A model generated the notes under the pieces. That model was not told the origin of the DNA. It saw only the letters and a list, made by a program, of their open reading frames with translations, and did no database searches. The position numbers and the translations under genes were made by a program. Below, in pieces: positions 23,574-33,801 of a stretch of 64,000 nucleotides of DNA. The DNA comes from Amorphophallus konjac (lineage: Eukaryota > Streptophyta > Magnoliopsida > Alismatales > Araceae), in the NCBI GenBank assembly GCA_022559845.1, contig CM040117.1:17074856-17138855 (forward strand), written 5' to 3'. Positions within the stretch are counted from its first letter, which is position 1; every line of letters begins with the position of its first letter.

Positions 23574-24313
23574 ACTGCCCAGTTCGCAGTTGTAAAGGAG
23601 GGCTCTTTCGGACGTGGGGCGAAGCCCTGCTGCAACTCCAACTCACAACTTCGACCCCAGTTTCAAGAGGGAAGCATTAACTTTCCATTGCATCCTTCTG
23701 GGCTTAATTTGGTTGTCTATACTCTTAGTTCTAGTCTCCTCAAAATCACAAATCATCACAGTTCCCTGCACTTTTCTGCTACACATGCACTTTTACACAT
23801 TTTGCATCATCGTTTTCTCTATATTCTCTCAATCAAATCTCGTGACTTCAACTGCCATGCATGCACAATACACACACCTATCTTTTCCACCCTTCCACAG
23901 GGGTTAAAAACCTCCCCCCGGTGAGTTTGCCCTCAATTTCTACCCTATTTTATCACTTCGGGATTGATGCTACAGTTCATGTTCTAATGGATTTTTTCCT
24001 TTGTGTTTTGGCTTTGCTTTGTAGGAGAGCATGCTATGGACGTAAGGCCCTCTTCTTCTAGCCGACTGGAAGACGAGGAGGTTTGATCCCATAAAATTCC
24101 CCGCACCCCGTTTCAAGCGCGATCAAGTCTTTAAGTTCCAAGGTACACGGCGCCGTTCCTCTCCTTTCTTCATCCTTTGGTGTTGTTGGAACCTTGGTGG
24201 CGATCACGGTTAGTATTTCTCATCCTTTCATCCCCCTTGTCTTTGATTCACATGTTTATGCATGTATTAATTTGAAGGGGGCGGGATATGAATCTAATTA
24301 AAACAAATCTACA

Positions 24314-24345
24314 ATTTTTTGGCGATCACGGTGGGACACCAATGC
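24314..24345 (+). promoter_or_regulatory. Primer binding site candidate of TR-GAG
   Basis: TTTTTTGGCGATCACGG then TGGGAC directly after the LTR end. The same text follows the old 5' LTR (minus strand, 48465-48483). I cannot name the tRNA with certainty; it is not the initiator-Met type used by B, C and SIRE. Confidence 0.6.
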
Positions 24346-24439
24346 CCATCACGTTTGTTTTAATGCTCTTTTGTGAGTTGGGTGTGTGCATGTGCATGTT
24401 TAGGTGATATTTTATCCATTCTTCCACTGTTTAGGGCAT

Positions 24440-25089
24440 TTTAAGGGCTCTGGTACTGTGGTGGTCCTATAGTAGATCGCCAGAGGGCAAGAAACGGTCA
24501 TTTGTTAGATCGTTACGGATTCTGGCAGTCTTGCACGCGTGCTCACAGGGCCATATTCGTTGAGGCATAACTTTCGATCTCGGAGTCCGATTGCGCTGAT
24601 TTTTCTTCCGTTGGATAGCCCTTTGTATTGTCTTTCCATCCATATATCATTTGCATAATTTGGATAATATTTGCATAGTCTAACACTCTCCAACTTTTTA
24701 AGTTTTGTGCATAAGTTCTGCAGGCAGGTGCAGGGACAAGTTCACATGTACATCTTTGCTCAGTGATTTGACTGCCTTCCCGATGTCTGATTGCACTGAT
24801 TTTTATTCCATTGGATAGTCCTTTGTTTTATCTTTCCATCCATAGCTTATTTGCATCATTTGGGTCACGTTGGCTTAGTTAAAAATTATCATCATTTTAG
24901 CATTTTATCCATAAAATCTGCATGTGGTCTACGCACAGGTTCACGAGGACAACTTTACTCAGTGATTTGATTGACCTCCCAGGGTCAGATTGATGTGTTC
25001 TTAGGCCCGTTGTGTAGACATTTGTATTATCTTTCCATCCATATACTATTTGTCTTATTTGGATCAGATTTGCATAGTTTAATTTTATC
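24440..25089 (+). repeat. Leader tandem repeats (about three ~180-bp units) and one GGTC cluster
   Basis: 24440-24530 holds GGTCCTATAGTAGATCG and AACGGTCATTTGTTAGATCG. Then three diverged units follow, each with TCAGTGATTTGA or equivalent, GATTGCACTGATTTTT, CTTTCCATCCATA, TTTGCAT and GGATCA-type text (about 24545-24730, 24757-24910 and 24958-25085). The old copy has them at 47760-48260. Confidence 0.6.
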
Positions 25090-25310
25090 TTGATTTTCTA
25101 GTTTTAGGCTTGAAATTACATGCACTCCGGTGCACATAGGGCCATACATTGCATATCATAGTTGCATTTCTTACCTTTGTAAGTGATCCTCTCACCTCTA
25201 TATTCCTTGGGGTTGACTAGGTGATCTTATCAGGAACCTCTGTAAGTCCCCGCGAGCCGTGGATTCTCACACGGACGCCGGGCCGGTTGTACCTTTTTCA
25301 CCCTTTAGGC
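25090..25310 (+). promoter_or_regulatory. Conserved leader block with hairpins (young TR-GAG copy)
   Basis: Matches 245-475 of T1. TGCAC-TCCG-GTGCA is at 25121-25134, and CCGTG...CACGG pairs at about 25258-25275. Candidate RNA packaging or dimerisation signal by position and conservation. Confidence 0.55.
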
Positions 25311-25734
25311 TTGTATTTGCATCCGTGTGAGGGAGTTAACCTTAGTCAACCCAAAGTTTGGACCTTATTCCCATAGGATTCCTATCTTGAGGGAATTATT
25401 CATAATTTAAAATCATTAAAAGGTCCATTAAAACTTCTAAAGTATTTCCCATCATATCAACTTGTTTGACTTGGGTGAAAACTCTCACATTACATTGTTT
25501 GTGTTGTTTGGGCTTGTTCAAGCCCATTAGTGGTGTTTTATGTTGCTCAACATATTTTACTGTTGTTAGGCCCCACTTAGGTTAGCCCATTTTGTGCGTC
25601 CATTATCTCGTGGTCCATTGTCCATTCATCTTTGCATTAGTGGGTCAGTCCCCTCTTGTCCTCAAGTCCATTAAGCCCTTGCTTCCTCACCTATGTTCTC
25701 TTGATATCCTTGTATTAAGTCTCCATTTACCCTC

Positions 25735-26875
25735 ATGGAGCATCATTCCAACCCTTTGTATCATTCTTTTTCTCAATCTTCTTCCTATTCCCACGTGGAA
25801 TCCTCTTCCCACGTGGGCCCATCTTCCCGTGGTCCCTCTGATCCCTCCGAGAAATAGGCTAATCTTATGGCCCATCTTTCAATCCTTGTTCGCCAAATGG
25901 ACCCGGCCCAAGCCCAACGTCTCATTACATCTCATCTTAAAGGGCCTTCTTCCCATAATGGGCCCTCTTCCCTTCATGGGCCTCTTTCTTTTCCTTCATA
26001 TGCCGCTGGCCCGATTTCTAATGGGCCTTATTCTCTTAATGGGCCTCCTCTTTCTACCCATGTTGCTGCTGTCCCTTATGCTCATGTTTCTTCCAGGCCC
26101 GTATATCCCTCTATTCCTGGAATGGGCCCTTTTTCTTCTTAGCCCGGATCCTCTTATCCGGCCCAATACCATGCTCTTGGTCCTAATTCACAACATCTTG
26201 CTCAAGTTGGCCCACATTACCCCCAGTCTCTCCCTACTCAGGAGATGATTGCTCAAGCCCAACACCAGCTTGATGAACTTCAACGCCAAATCGATCCCAA
26301 ATCCTCTTAAGTATTCCATTCGCATTTCAAGGTCTTCGGCTTCCCCCATCTTCACAAATTCCCGCATATCGTCGTTATGGTGGAGTCGGTGACCCCTATG
26401 TGCACTTGAAGAGTTTATTTATGAGTCGACCCAGTTTCGACATGACCAATGCTTGATGGCCTATCTATTTGATCTGTCAGTGGAAGGCCCGACTCGGGAT
26501 TGGTTCTTCTCCCTTCCGCAAGAGCAAGTTGTGAATTTTCAAGCCGTGCAGGAGAAGTCATTCAGCAGTATCAGGACTAGGTTGAGCCCAAGTATTCTTT
26601 GGTGAATGTGGCCCATGAGATGATGAAGCCCGAAGAGGATTTCTGCACCTTTGCCGACCGCTGGCGTCGCCTTGCCGCGCAAGTCCTGGGGCACATTCCG
26701 GAGCAAGAACAAATCAAGATGCTGATATCCAATGCGACGCCTGAGTATCGATTTATCTTATCCCTCAATGATATTACCTCTGGCAACAACTTTATAGCCG
26801 AGCCCGCTTCATCCGCCAACAACTCCAGGATTCCCCTGACCCCGAGTCTTTTCTGCCTTTTAACACCCCACCATT
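25735..26875 (+). pseudogene. N-terminal gag of young TR-GAG
   Basis: Starts at ATG 25735 (MEHHSNPLYHSFSQSSSYSH). The N-terminal part is Ser/Pro/Gly-rich with NGPSS-type repeats (SSHNGPSSLHGPLS), then QEMIAQAQHQLDELQRQID, the gag domain (with frame errors near 26300-26590) and KMLISNATPEYRFILSLND at about 26718. TAG stops interrupt it at 25855 and near 26141. The uninterrupted N-terminus of the old copy (46603-47079) supports start and frame. The frame ends where the LINE is inserted. Confidence 0.7.
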
Positions 26876-28396
26876 TGTATCAATATTTCAGGCGTATTAA
26901 GATGTCAAAAGTGGAGGATGCTTTAAGAAAATGAAAGTGGGCAAGGCCTTAGGATTAGATGGCTTACCTATTGAAGTATGGAAAGGCCTAGGAGATATTG
27001 GTATTCAGTGGCTAACTAAATTTTTTAATAAAATTTTAAAGGAACGGAGAAAAAGTGTTGTAGTTCCTTTCTATAAAAACAAAGGAGATATTAAAAGTTG
27101 TAATAATTATCGTGGAATTAAGCTTATGAGTCATACTATGAAACTTTGGAAAGAGTAATTGAAAAACGCCTCCGATGTATGACTACTGTATCGGAAAATC
27201 AGTTTGATTTTATGCCAAATAGATCTACTACAGAAGCTATTTTCTTACTACGGCAGCTAATGGAGAAGTATAGAGAGATGATAAAAGATTTGTATATAGT
27301 TTTTCTTGATTTAGAGAAGGCGTACGATCGAGTACCGAGAGAATTGATTTGGTGGACATTAAGAAAGAAAGGAATCTCTCAAGGATATGTTGATTTGATT
27401 AAAGATATGTACGACGGTGCTATTACTAGTGTTCGAACTATTGCTGGGGAGACTAGTGAATTTCCCATTTCTATAGGTTTGCATCAAGGTTCTGCACTAA
27501 GTCCGTATCTCTTTGCCTTAGTTATGGATGAAGTAACTAAATAATTGCATGAGGATATCCCTTGGTGTATGCTATTTGCGGATGATATTGTTTTAATTGA
27601 TGAGAGTATTGATGCTCTAAATGCTAAGTTAGAGCGTTGGAGACTTGCCTTGAGTCTAAAGGTTTTAAAATTAGTAGGAGTAAGTCAGAGTTTATGCACT
27701 GCAATTTTAGTAATGGGAGAGTGGTTCAGGAAGACATGGTTCTAATTGATGGACATAACATTCCGAAGAGTAGTAGCTTTCGATATTTAGGGTCTATCAT
27801 ACAAGAGAATGGGGAGATTTATGATGACGTTACGCATAGGATTAAGGCAGGCTGGTTAAGATGGAGAAGTGCATCAGGTGTCCTTTGTGATCGTCGTATG
27901 CCTGTGAAACTCAAAGGGAGGTTTTATAGAACGGCTGTGAGACCTGCTTTGTTATATGGTACCGAGTGTTGGGTAGTACGAAAGGAACACATCCACAAAA
28001 TGTGTGTAGCAGAGATGAGGATGTTGAGATGGATGTGTGGCAAGACTAAGAAAGACAAGATTAGGAATGAGCGCATCTGTAAGGACTTAGGGATAGCTCC
28101 AATTGATAGTAAAATGAGAGAAAATAGACTCAGGTGGTTTGGACATGTGTTTCGTCGCCCTAACTCAGCGCCGGTTAAAAGATGTGACCAAATCTTAGTG
28201 GATGCGAGTAAAAGAACTCGAGGAAGACCTAAAATGAGATGGTGCGATGTTATTAGGAAGGACATTAGTTCCTTGAGTTTAAATATGAATATTGCACTTG
28301 ATAGAAATCTTTGGCGGAACAGGATTCATGTAGCTGACCCCAATTAATTGGGATAAGGCTCTGATGATGATGATGATGATGATGATGATCTGTATC
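26876..28396 (+). mobile_element. 5'-truncated RTE-type LINE with target duplication TGTATC
   Basis: A LINE fragment (26882-28390) ends in (GAT)n at 28362-28389, the usual 3' tail of RTE-clade elements. TGTATC at 26876-26881 and again at 28391-28396 is a candidate target duplication. The endonuclease and the start of RT are missing, as is common for LINEs. The insertion splits the gag-type frame of the young TR-GAG; the old copy is continuous here. Confidence 0.8.
26896..28347 (+). pseudogene. RTE LINE reverse transcriptase, C-terminal part
   Basis: Visible in order: MKVGKALGLDGLPIEVWKGL, NNYRGIKLMSHTMKLW, NQFDFMPNRSTTEAIFLLRQ (usual FGFMPGRST), VFLDLEKAYDRVPRELIWW (catalytic Asp), GLHQGSALSPYLFALVMDE, then LFADDIVLID with the two active-site Asp at 27581-27586. 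The thumb and C-terminus run to RWFGHVFRRP, RGRPKMRWCDV and IHVADPN-stop. Frameshifts near 26933, 27150 and 27660 and a stop at 27541 make it dead. The family copies RNA by target-primed reverse transcription. Confidence 0.85.
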
Positions 28397-30827
28397 TCCC
28401 TCCACATATCAACATTCACCTTCTGCATACCAACCCTCTACGAGTCAGCCATACACCCCCACATATCAATCACCCGCATATTCCGCCATGAGTCAGCCCT
28501 CCGCATCCACATACCCATCTCCATCTCCACCTCCAGTCAGGGGAATTCCACACCCCGAGCAGGTGGATGCCGTCTACATACCTTCCCACTCCACTCCACA
28601 TATTCCACTACCTAATCCTTCCCTTAGCCATGCGTCATTGCCTACGCAACCCCCACAACCATCTTCATCCCATATCCCTCGGTATCCCCCTAGCCCGAAG
28701 TAGGCTCCTCACCCTCCGTTGCCAGAGTCTTTTACAAACATTTTTAGGGCTTTGATGGCCACTCACACGTTGTCGCTCCCTCCAGTTGTTCCTTGCCAAC
28801 CTGCTGCCGGGAATATGCTTCAGTTCTGTGATTATCACCGCCAGCAGGGGCATTTGGTTGAGGATTGCCCCGAATTCTGGGAGTTTATTTATGGCTTGGA
28901 AGCCAAGAAAAGGATTGACTGGGCCATTATTCATGAAGTTATTCTACATATCCGCAGCAAGCAGCAACAACAAGAAGCATCGTAGCTGTCTCCATCCCTA
29001 CAAGGCCAAGGGCACCCCTGTGGTTCTTTATCTAGAGATGCACCCACTCCATCGCCTGCTCCGTTATCTACCCCATCTTTGCCACCTCCTACACCGTCTC
29101 CGTCACCTCCACCAACCCAGGCTCTTGCTCAGGCTAGTGCCTCCACTGCCTCCGCTTCCTCCATTGCCACCACCGCTTCCACTCCCAACACCGCTCGGCG
29201 TGTTGTATCGATACGTCGACGGTGGACACCACGACCTTCCCCTTTGCCTACATTACCTTCTCCACCTCCATCTCCATCACCATGTCTATTGACTATTCCA
29301 TAACTTCCACCATCTCCGCCGCCTTTGCCATCCCCTTCATCATCTTCACATGAGCCTGAGCGAGCTCCACCTCCGCCTTCACCTTCACCTACAACCCCTT
29401 TGCCTCCACCTAAACACACCATCCCCATTAAACCTTCCATGCCCTCTAAGCCTTTTACATCCATTTCTTCATCTACTTCCACCCCACGGAGCGGGTGTGC
29501 GCTCTCTTTGGTGCCCCTCGGGTCTGGTCCTCAGGGAGACAATGAGCCGAGTCAGGGTAGTTCGGTGTCAGTTGTTCCATCCATGATTCAAGATTTCATC
29601 TACCGCATACCGATCCGGGTCCTGGTCTTGGGCTACTTTGGGACTGATGAGCCTATACTTCCGAAGATGGTTGTCAAGAAGAGTTCCCTCGCACTAGTGC
29701 CAGTTTCTTCACAAGCGAGGCCGGTGACAATCTCCTTGCTCGCCGGTGGGTTTATCGTTGATGCTATTATTTCCTCTCGCTCGATTGTTGTTCAGTTCGT
29801 TGGTCAAGAAGGGTTCTCTACCCGCATTGTGCTAATGCGTACGGCTTCTAGAAGATTGATGAGTTCTATATTCAAGGGGCAGTTTGCCGTATCTTATGCA
29901 CTTTCCAAGGACATTCTGCACATCCTATGCAATCTCTCTCGATTTATCAGTACGCCGGCCATGTCAATGCCATGTATTATTCTCCCTCGGTCTCGTCCTG
30001 CTCTTTTATCAAGGGAACTATGCTTCAGGCATGATTTCCTAGTAGAGTTGTCGAATCTCATGTTGCTTGTGCCGAGAGACAAAACTCCATAGTTTTCTTA
30101 TATTCATCATTCTAAGGAGTCACTTGCTCAAGAATGTCCGCATACTGTTAACACCGGGTGTCTAGGGGCAACCGCCCCGATGAAGTTGCATGTTCACAGT
30201 CGAGCCAGGCCGTCTGCCAGGTGGGCTCATTATTTGAGAAGGTATTACAGATTAAGAAGCCCGAAGGTCTAAGCCCGCACCAGGCGGTTCCATTTTCAAG
30301 AGATTTCTGCCAAGAAGAGGCGGCGACACAAATTCAATGGCCGTCAGTTGTGCATTCAGGGGTCCACTTCTTCTTCTTCTCCTTTCTATTTATCGTTTCT
30401 TTTGCTCAGCTCCCACCCTTGGGTGGTGTATCTTCCCTCTTCAGATCCGGCTTCTATGATCTTCTCCTCTCTTCTGGGATCCGCAAGCCCCTACTCTTCC
30501 TCTTCTCCTCTCCATCTAGAGTCTCTAGATTACCCCTCCTCTCACGATTCTAGGCCTCGCCCTAGGCCTATGTCATCCTTCCATCCCGATCTCGGGACTT
30601 CCCCTGATTCTTCTTCCCCGGGACTTTTGGGTGTTGCTTTTGATTCTTCCCCGACTTTGTCGGGTGATTACAATTCTCCTTCTCTGGCCCTACTGGATGA
30701 CTACTACTCTCCTTCTCCGCCCATGTCGGATGATCATTCTCCTCCTTCCTCATCTTCACAGCAATCCTCTCGTTGTCTTTCTATTCCCTCCTCTTCTCCC
30801 TTTCAGGGTCTTCGCCCTTTCTCTTGA
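28397..30827 (+). pseudogene. C-terminal half of young TR-GAG protein
   Basis: One reading frame (codon starts divisible by 3) carries everything from 28488 to 30827: a Pro/Ser/Tyr linker, the zinc knuckle CDYHRQQGHLVEDC (about 28828), EFIYGLEAKKRIDWA, a long Pro/Ser/Thr stretch, the unrecognised domain (DFIYRIPIRVLVLGYFG, SLLAGGFIVDAIISSRS, YALSKDILHILCNLSRF, 29580-29950), then a basic block (LHVHSRARPSARWAHYLRRY, KKRRRHKFNGRQLC) and a Ser/Pro/Asp tail with SSPTLSGDYNSPS. Stops interrupt it, for example TAG at 30090 where the old copy has Trp, and TAA near 30269. The agreement with 19188-21309 in order and wording shows a real ancestral protein. No enzyme motif is seen. Confidence 0.6.
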
Positions 30828-31989
30828 TGTTTTCGAGGCTTTAGCCCGCCTTGATCTCGACTAATCTGGTTTCTTCTGTAATTGGTTCCTTATTATCAAG
30901 GTCTCTGCACCTTAACGAGGGAGTTCTAGCCCTCATCTCTCTTCCTTTTTATCCTTATTCGTCCAGTTTGGTGTCTGTCGCTCCTCCATGTCAAGGAATC
31001 TTTCAATCCCTTTGCTATCCTCTCCCTTTTGTCCTGTCAAGCAAGGAAAATAAAGCTCGCACTCCTTAAAGCTCGATGGTCAAGATCACTCCACGGATTT
31101 GCAAATGTATTTTTATTTTGTGTAAGAATATGTTATCATTGCTATTACTCTTATTACTCCTGCACATGTTTATAATGTTGGTTCCTCAACATGGTTGAGT
31201 GGCTTTAGTTGAGTTTACTTAATTAGTCAAGAAGAGTCGCTTCTGTAGCACACCTTAGGCTGGTGATAGCTCCGCGCTGGGAGTCTAGTTTCTTTCCCCG
31301 ATCGTTGAGGGTGACCATTGAGCACGGCTTTTCACACACTACACGGCGAGCCATAGCATATCTCTCTGAGACACACCGTTGCTGCTTTGACCATACTTTG
31401 GGTATGCACGAAGGCCTTTTCTCTTCTCTGCTCGGCCAAATACAGGGGCAAGAGATTGATGGATAAGATGACTAACCTAGGCGCTCCCTAATACGAGAGA
31501 AGTCTCAAATAAGGGCATTCTTGACCCTCAAAAGTGAGCTTTCATGCTATATCTGGCCAATAAGGGCTACCAAAATGAGAAAATGAATCAATGCAAAATT
31601 ATGAATCAAAGGCATGGCAATAGTGGCAGTACAGTTCCCCGCGGGACGTTATGAGCCCGGTCACATGCGTGCCTGATAAATATGGGTATAAAAATCAAAG
31701 ACACAAAGCCCCGGCGCAACATGCTATCTCTTTGAGGGGTAGTGCCCTGGAAGGAATTCGAGCCTTGATATCTCCCATCCTGCACGAAGCTTATCTCCAA
31801 TTTTTCTTCTGCTTCTCCCTCTTAGGTTGGGTTGTATCCCGGGTATGGCCTTAGTAAGGGCACCGTTCTTTAGAAGCGGTTGGTTGTGGTAAGTCACCCT
31901 CACATGCCCGTCCTACTCAAGGGAAGTCTTTAATGAGAGGGGAGGGACGACGATCTCTGGCTAGTAGTTCGAGCCTATCTTTGGGTGCT

Positions 31990-32200
31990 GCGGATTACTA
32001 TTTCAAAATCCAAAAAAATCAAATATTGTCAAAAATCTAAAAAAATGAGATAATATCAAAAATCTAAAAAAAATGAGATATTATCAAAAATATAAAAAAA
32101 TGATATTCCAAAAAATGAAATATTGTTAAAAAAAATTAAAAAATTAAATATTTTAAAATCTAAAAAAATTAAGAAAATTTAAAAATTTAAAAATATTTAT
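31990..32200. repeat. AT-rich minisatellite (young copy)
   Basis: Units built on AAAAATCTAAAAAAATGAGA and TATTATC. It is the counterpart of 17800-18035, with different unit number and order. Confidence 0.6.
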
Positions 32201-32489
32201 CTTTTACATTTTATTTTGAGAACAGATACGTAATATGTTTACTAAGTGTGCAGGTTGCAGGTACTCAACCTTTCCTTGCTCCATATTTTGTTCTATCTGT
32301 CTCTTGTTTACATCTTCTGATATGTTCTCTTCTTCAATCATATCTCTCGATTTATTTGAAGCTTGTGTCCTTCTCAGCTTTTTTTTATAATGATCATATC
32401 TTTATGAGAGGGCTTTGCCTCACGATTATGAACCCGGCGGTTCTGCTTCATTCTGATCTTGGGTTTTGATTAAACGGGGTATTTGTTTA

Positions 32490-32840
32490 TATCTTTTTGT
32501 CCCGCCGTGTCCTTGTCACGTGTTTATGTCCTACCGTGTTGTCCCACACATGTTTTGTCCCTCACCGAGTGTTGTTAGTTGTCTTGCACATGTTGTTAGT
32601 CACCCCTTTATGTCCCATGTTCTTGTCCCAACCGTGTGGTCATCCGTCGTGTTCTTGTCCCAGCCGTGTGTTGTCCCACCGTGTTATTGTCTTGTCACAC
32701 CGTGTTCATGCATGCATGTTGTTTGTTCATGCCATTGCATATGTGCTCGTTTGCCTTTGTTATGTTATGTTGTATTGTCTCCCATTTCATTTGATCGTTA
32801 TGTTATGTTATGTTGTCTGTCGTTCAGTTGATCATTATGT
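32490..32840. repeat. CCGTGTTGTCCC reiteration (young copy)
   Basis: Text such as CTTGTCCCAACCGTGTGG, TCGTGTTCTTGTCCCAG and CCGTGTGTTGTCCCACCGTG repeats irregularly. Counterpart of 17224-17540. Confidence 0.5.
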
Positions 32841-33784
32841 TCATGTTATGTTCATCATGGTTGTCTTATTTGAAAATCCATAAAAATAAAAAAAAATCAA
32901 AAAATCTAAAAGATGCCATTTCGCTTGGCAGGTAAGTCAGGTATGGCTCTCTATCCCTGCTCATTGTTGCATTACTATATGATATATACAGCATCTCAAG
33001 GACCGGCTGGTTGTCCGTGTGTTCGGGGATTTGATGTTCCCCTTTAATAAAAATGATGATGATCTAAGAGCATACAGTTAATCGTTGGATAGGCCGCTCG
33101 GTTGAGTCAGGTGGGGGACGATGGACTCTGTCTCGCACGCCGTGGTTGAAAGAAGACTCTTGACCCCGTCTTGACTCAGTTTAGCAATAGTATCATTGAA
33201 TACTTTCTATTTTATACTTTCTTTCCATTCGTTTTGATGATTTCTTTATTTTAGCCCAGCATGCATCATGTCATTTTGAGCACTCACATCTTGAAATTCT
33301 CTCAATGATTTCTCCTTAGCAATGGTTGATTGTGCTTATTTTGGATAAGAGAATTTTTCATTCTACTCCGAATTTGAACGATTTCTCTGATCTCGCCGCT
33401 TGGTCTGATTGGCCGACGTGATTCCTGTCTGAATTTTATCCCAGTCTTATTCTCCTTTTCCAGCTCTTATTCTATGTTTCCTTCCGACCCACTCATTGTT
33501 CGTAGATTGTGTCCCCAATGAGGCTGGTCGTGTTTCCTTTCCCTTAGTTTAGTTCTCCAGACATGTCTCATCCTTGTCATCCATTCCTTGTGGTTAGTTT
33601 GATATTTTTGAGAGAATTCCTATCGCTTGTTGGTTGTGACGGGTGTCTTTTGCCTTGATGCCCGCTTATCATTTCTCTCCGCTTCATCTCCGCGTCATCT
33701 CCATTTCACGTCGCTGTCGCTTTCGCTCCATCTTCTTTCCATTCCGCCTTCGCGTCGCTTTTGCTCATTCTCTTACAAAGCGGA

Positions 33785-33801
33785 CATCAAGGATGGGCAT
33801 C
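33785..33801 (+). promoter_or_regulatory. Polypurine tract of young TR-GAG
   Basis: AAGGATGGGCATC precedes the 3' LTR; the old copy has AAGGAGGGGCATG, so this one is slightly decayed. Confidence 0.55.

Larger units (their letters stand above)
22323..24313 (+). repeat. 5' LTR of young TR-GAG
   Basis: TGTTGACACCC to AAATCTACA. Holds a hairpin cluster at 22950-23145, a TATA box at 23567-23573 and, near its end, a copy of the PBS core (GGCGATCACGG at about 24194). Confidence 0.85.
30828..33784 (+). other. 3' non-coding region of young TR-GAG
   Basis: Reverse-complement partner of 16205-19187. It contains no gene. Repeats: AT-rich minisatellite 31990-32200 and CCGTGTTGTCCC reiteration 32490-32840. 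Where an autonomous relative would have pol, only this DNA is found. Confidence 0.6.
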
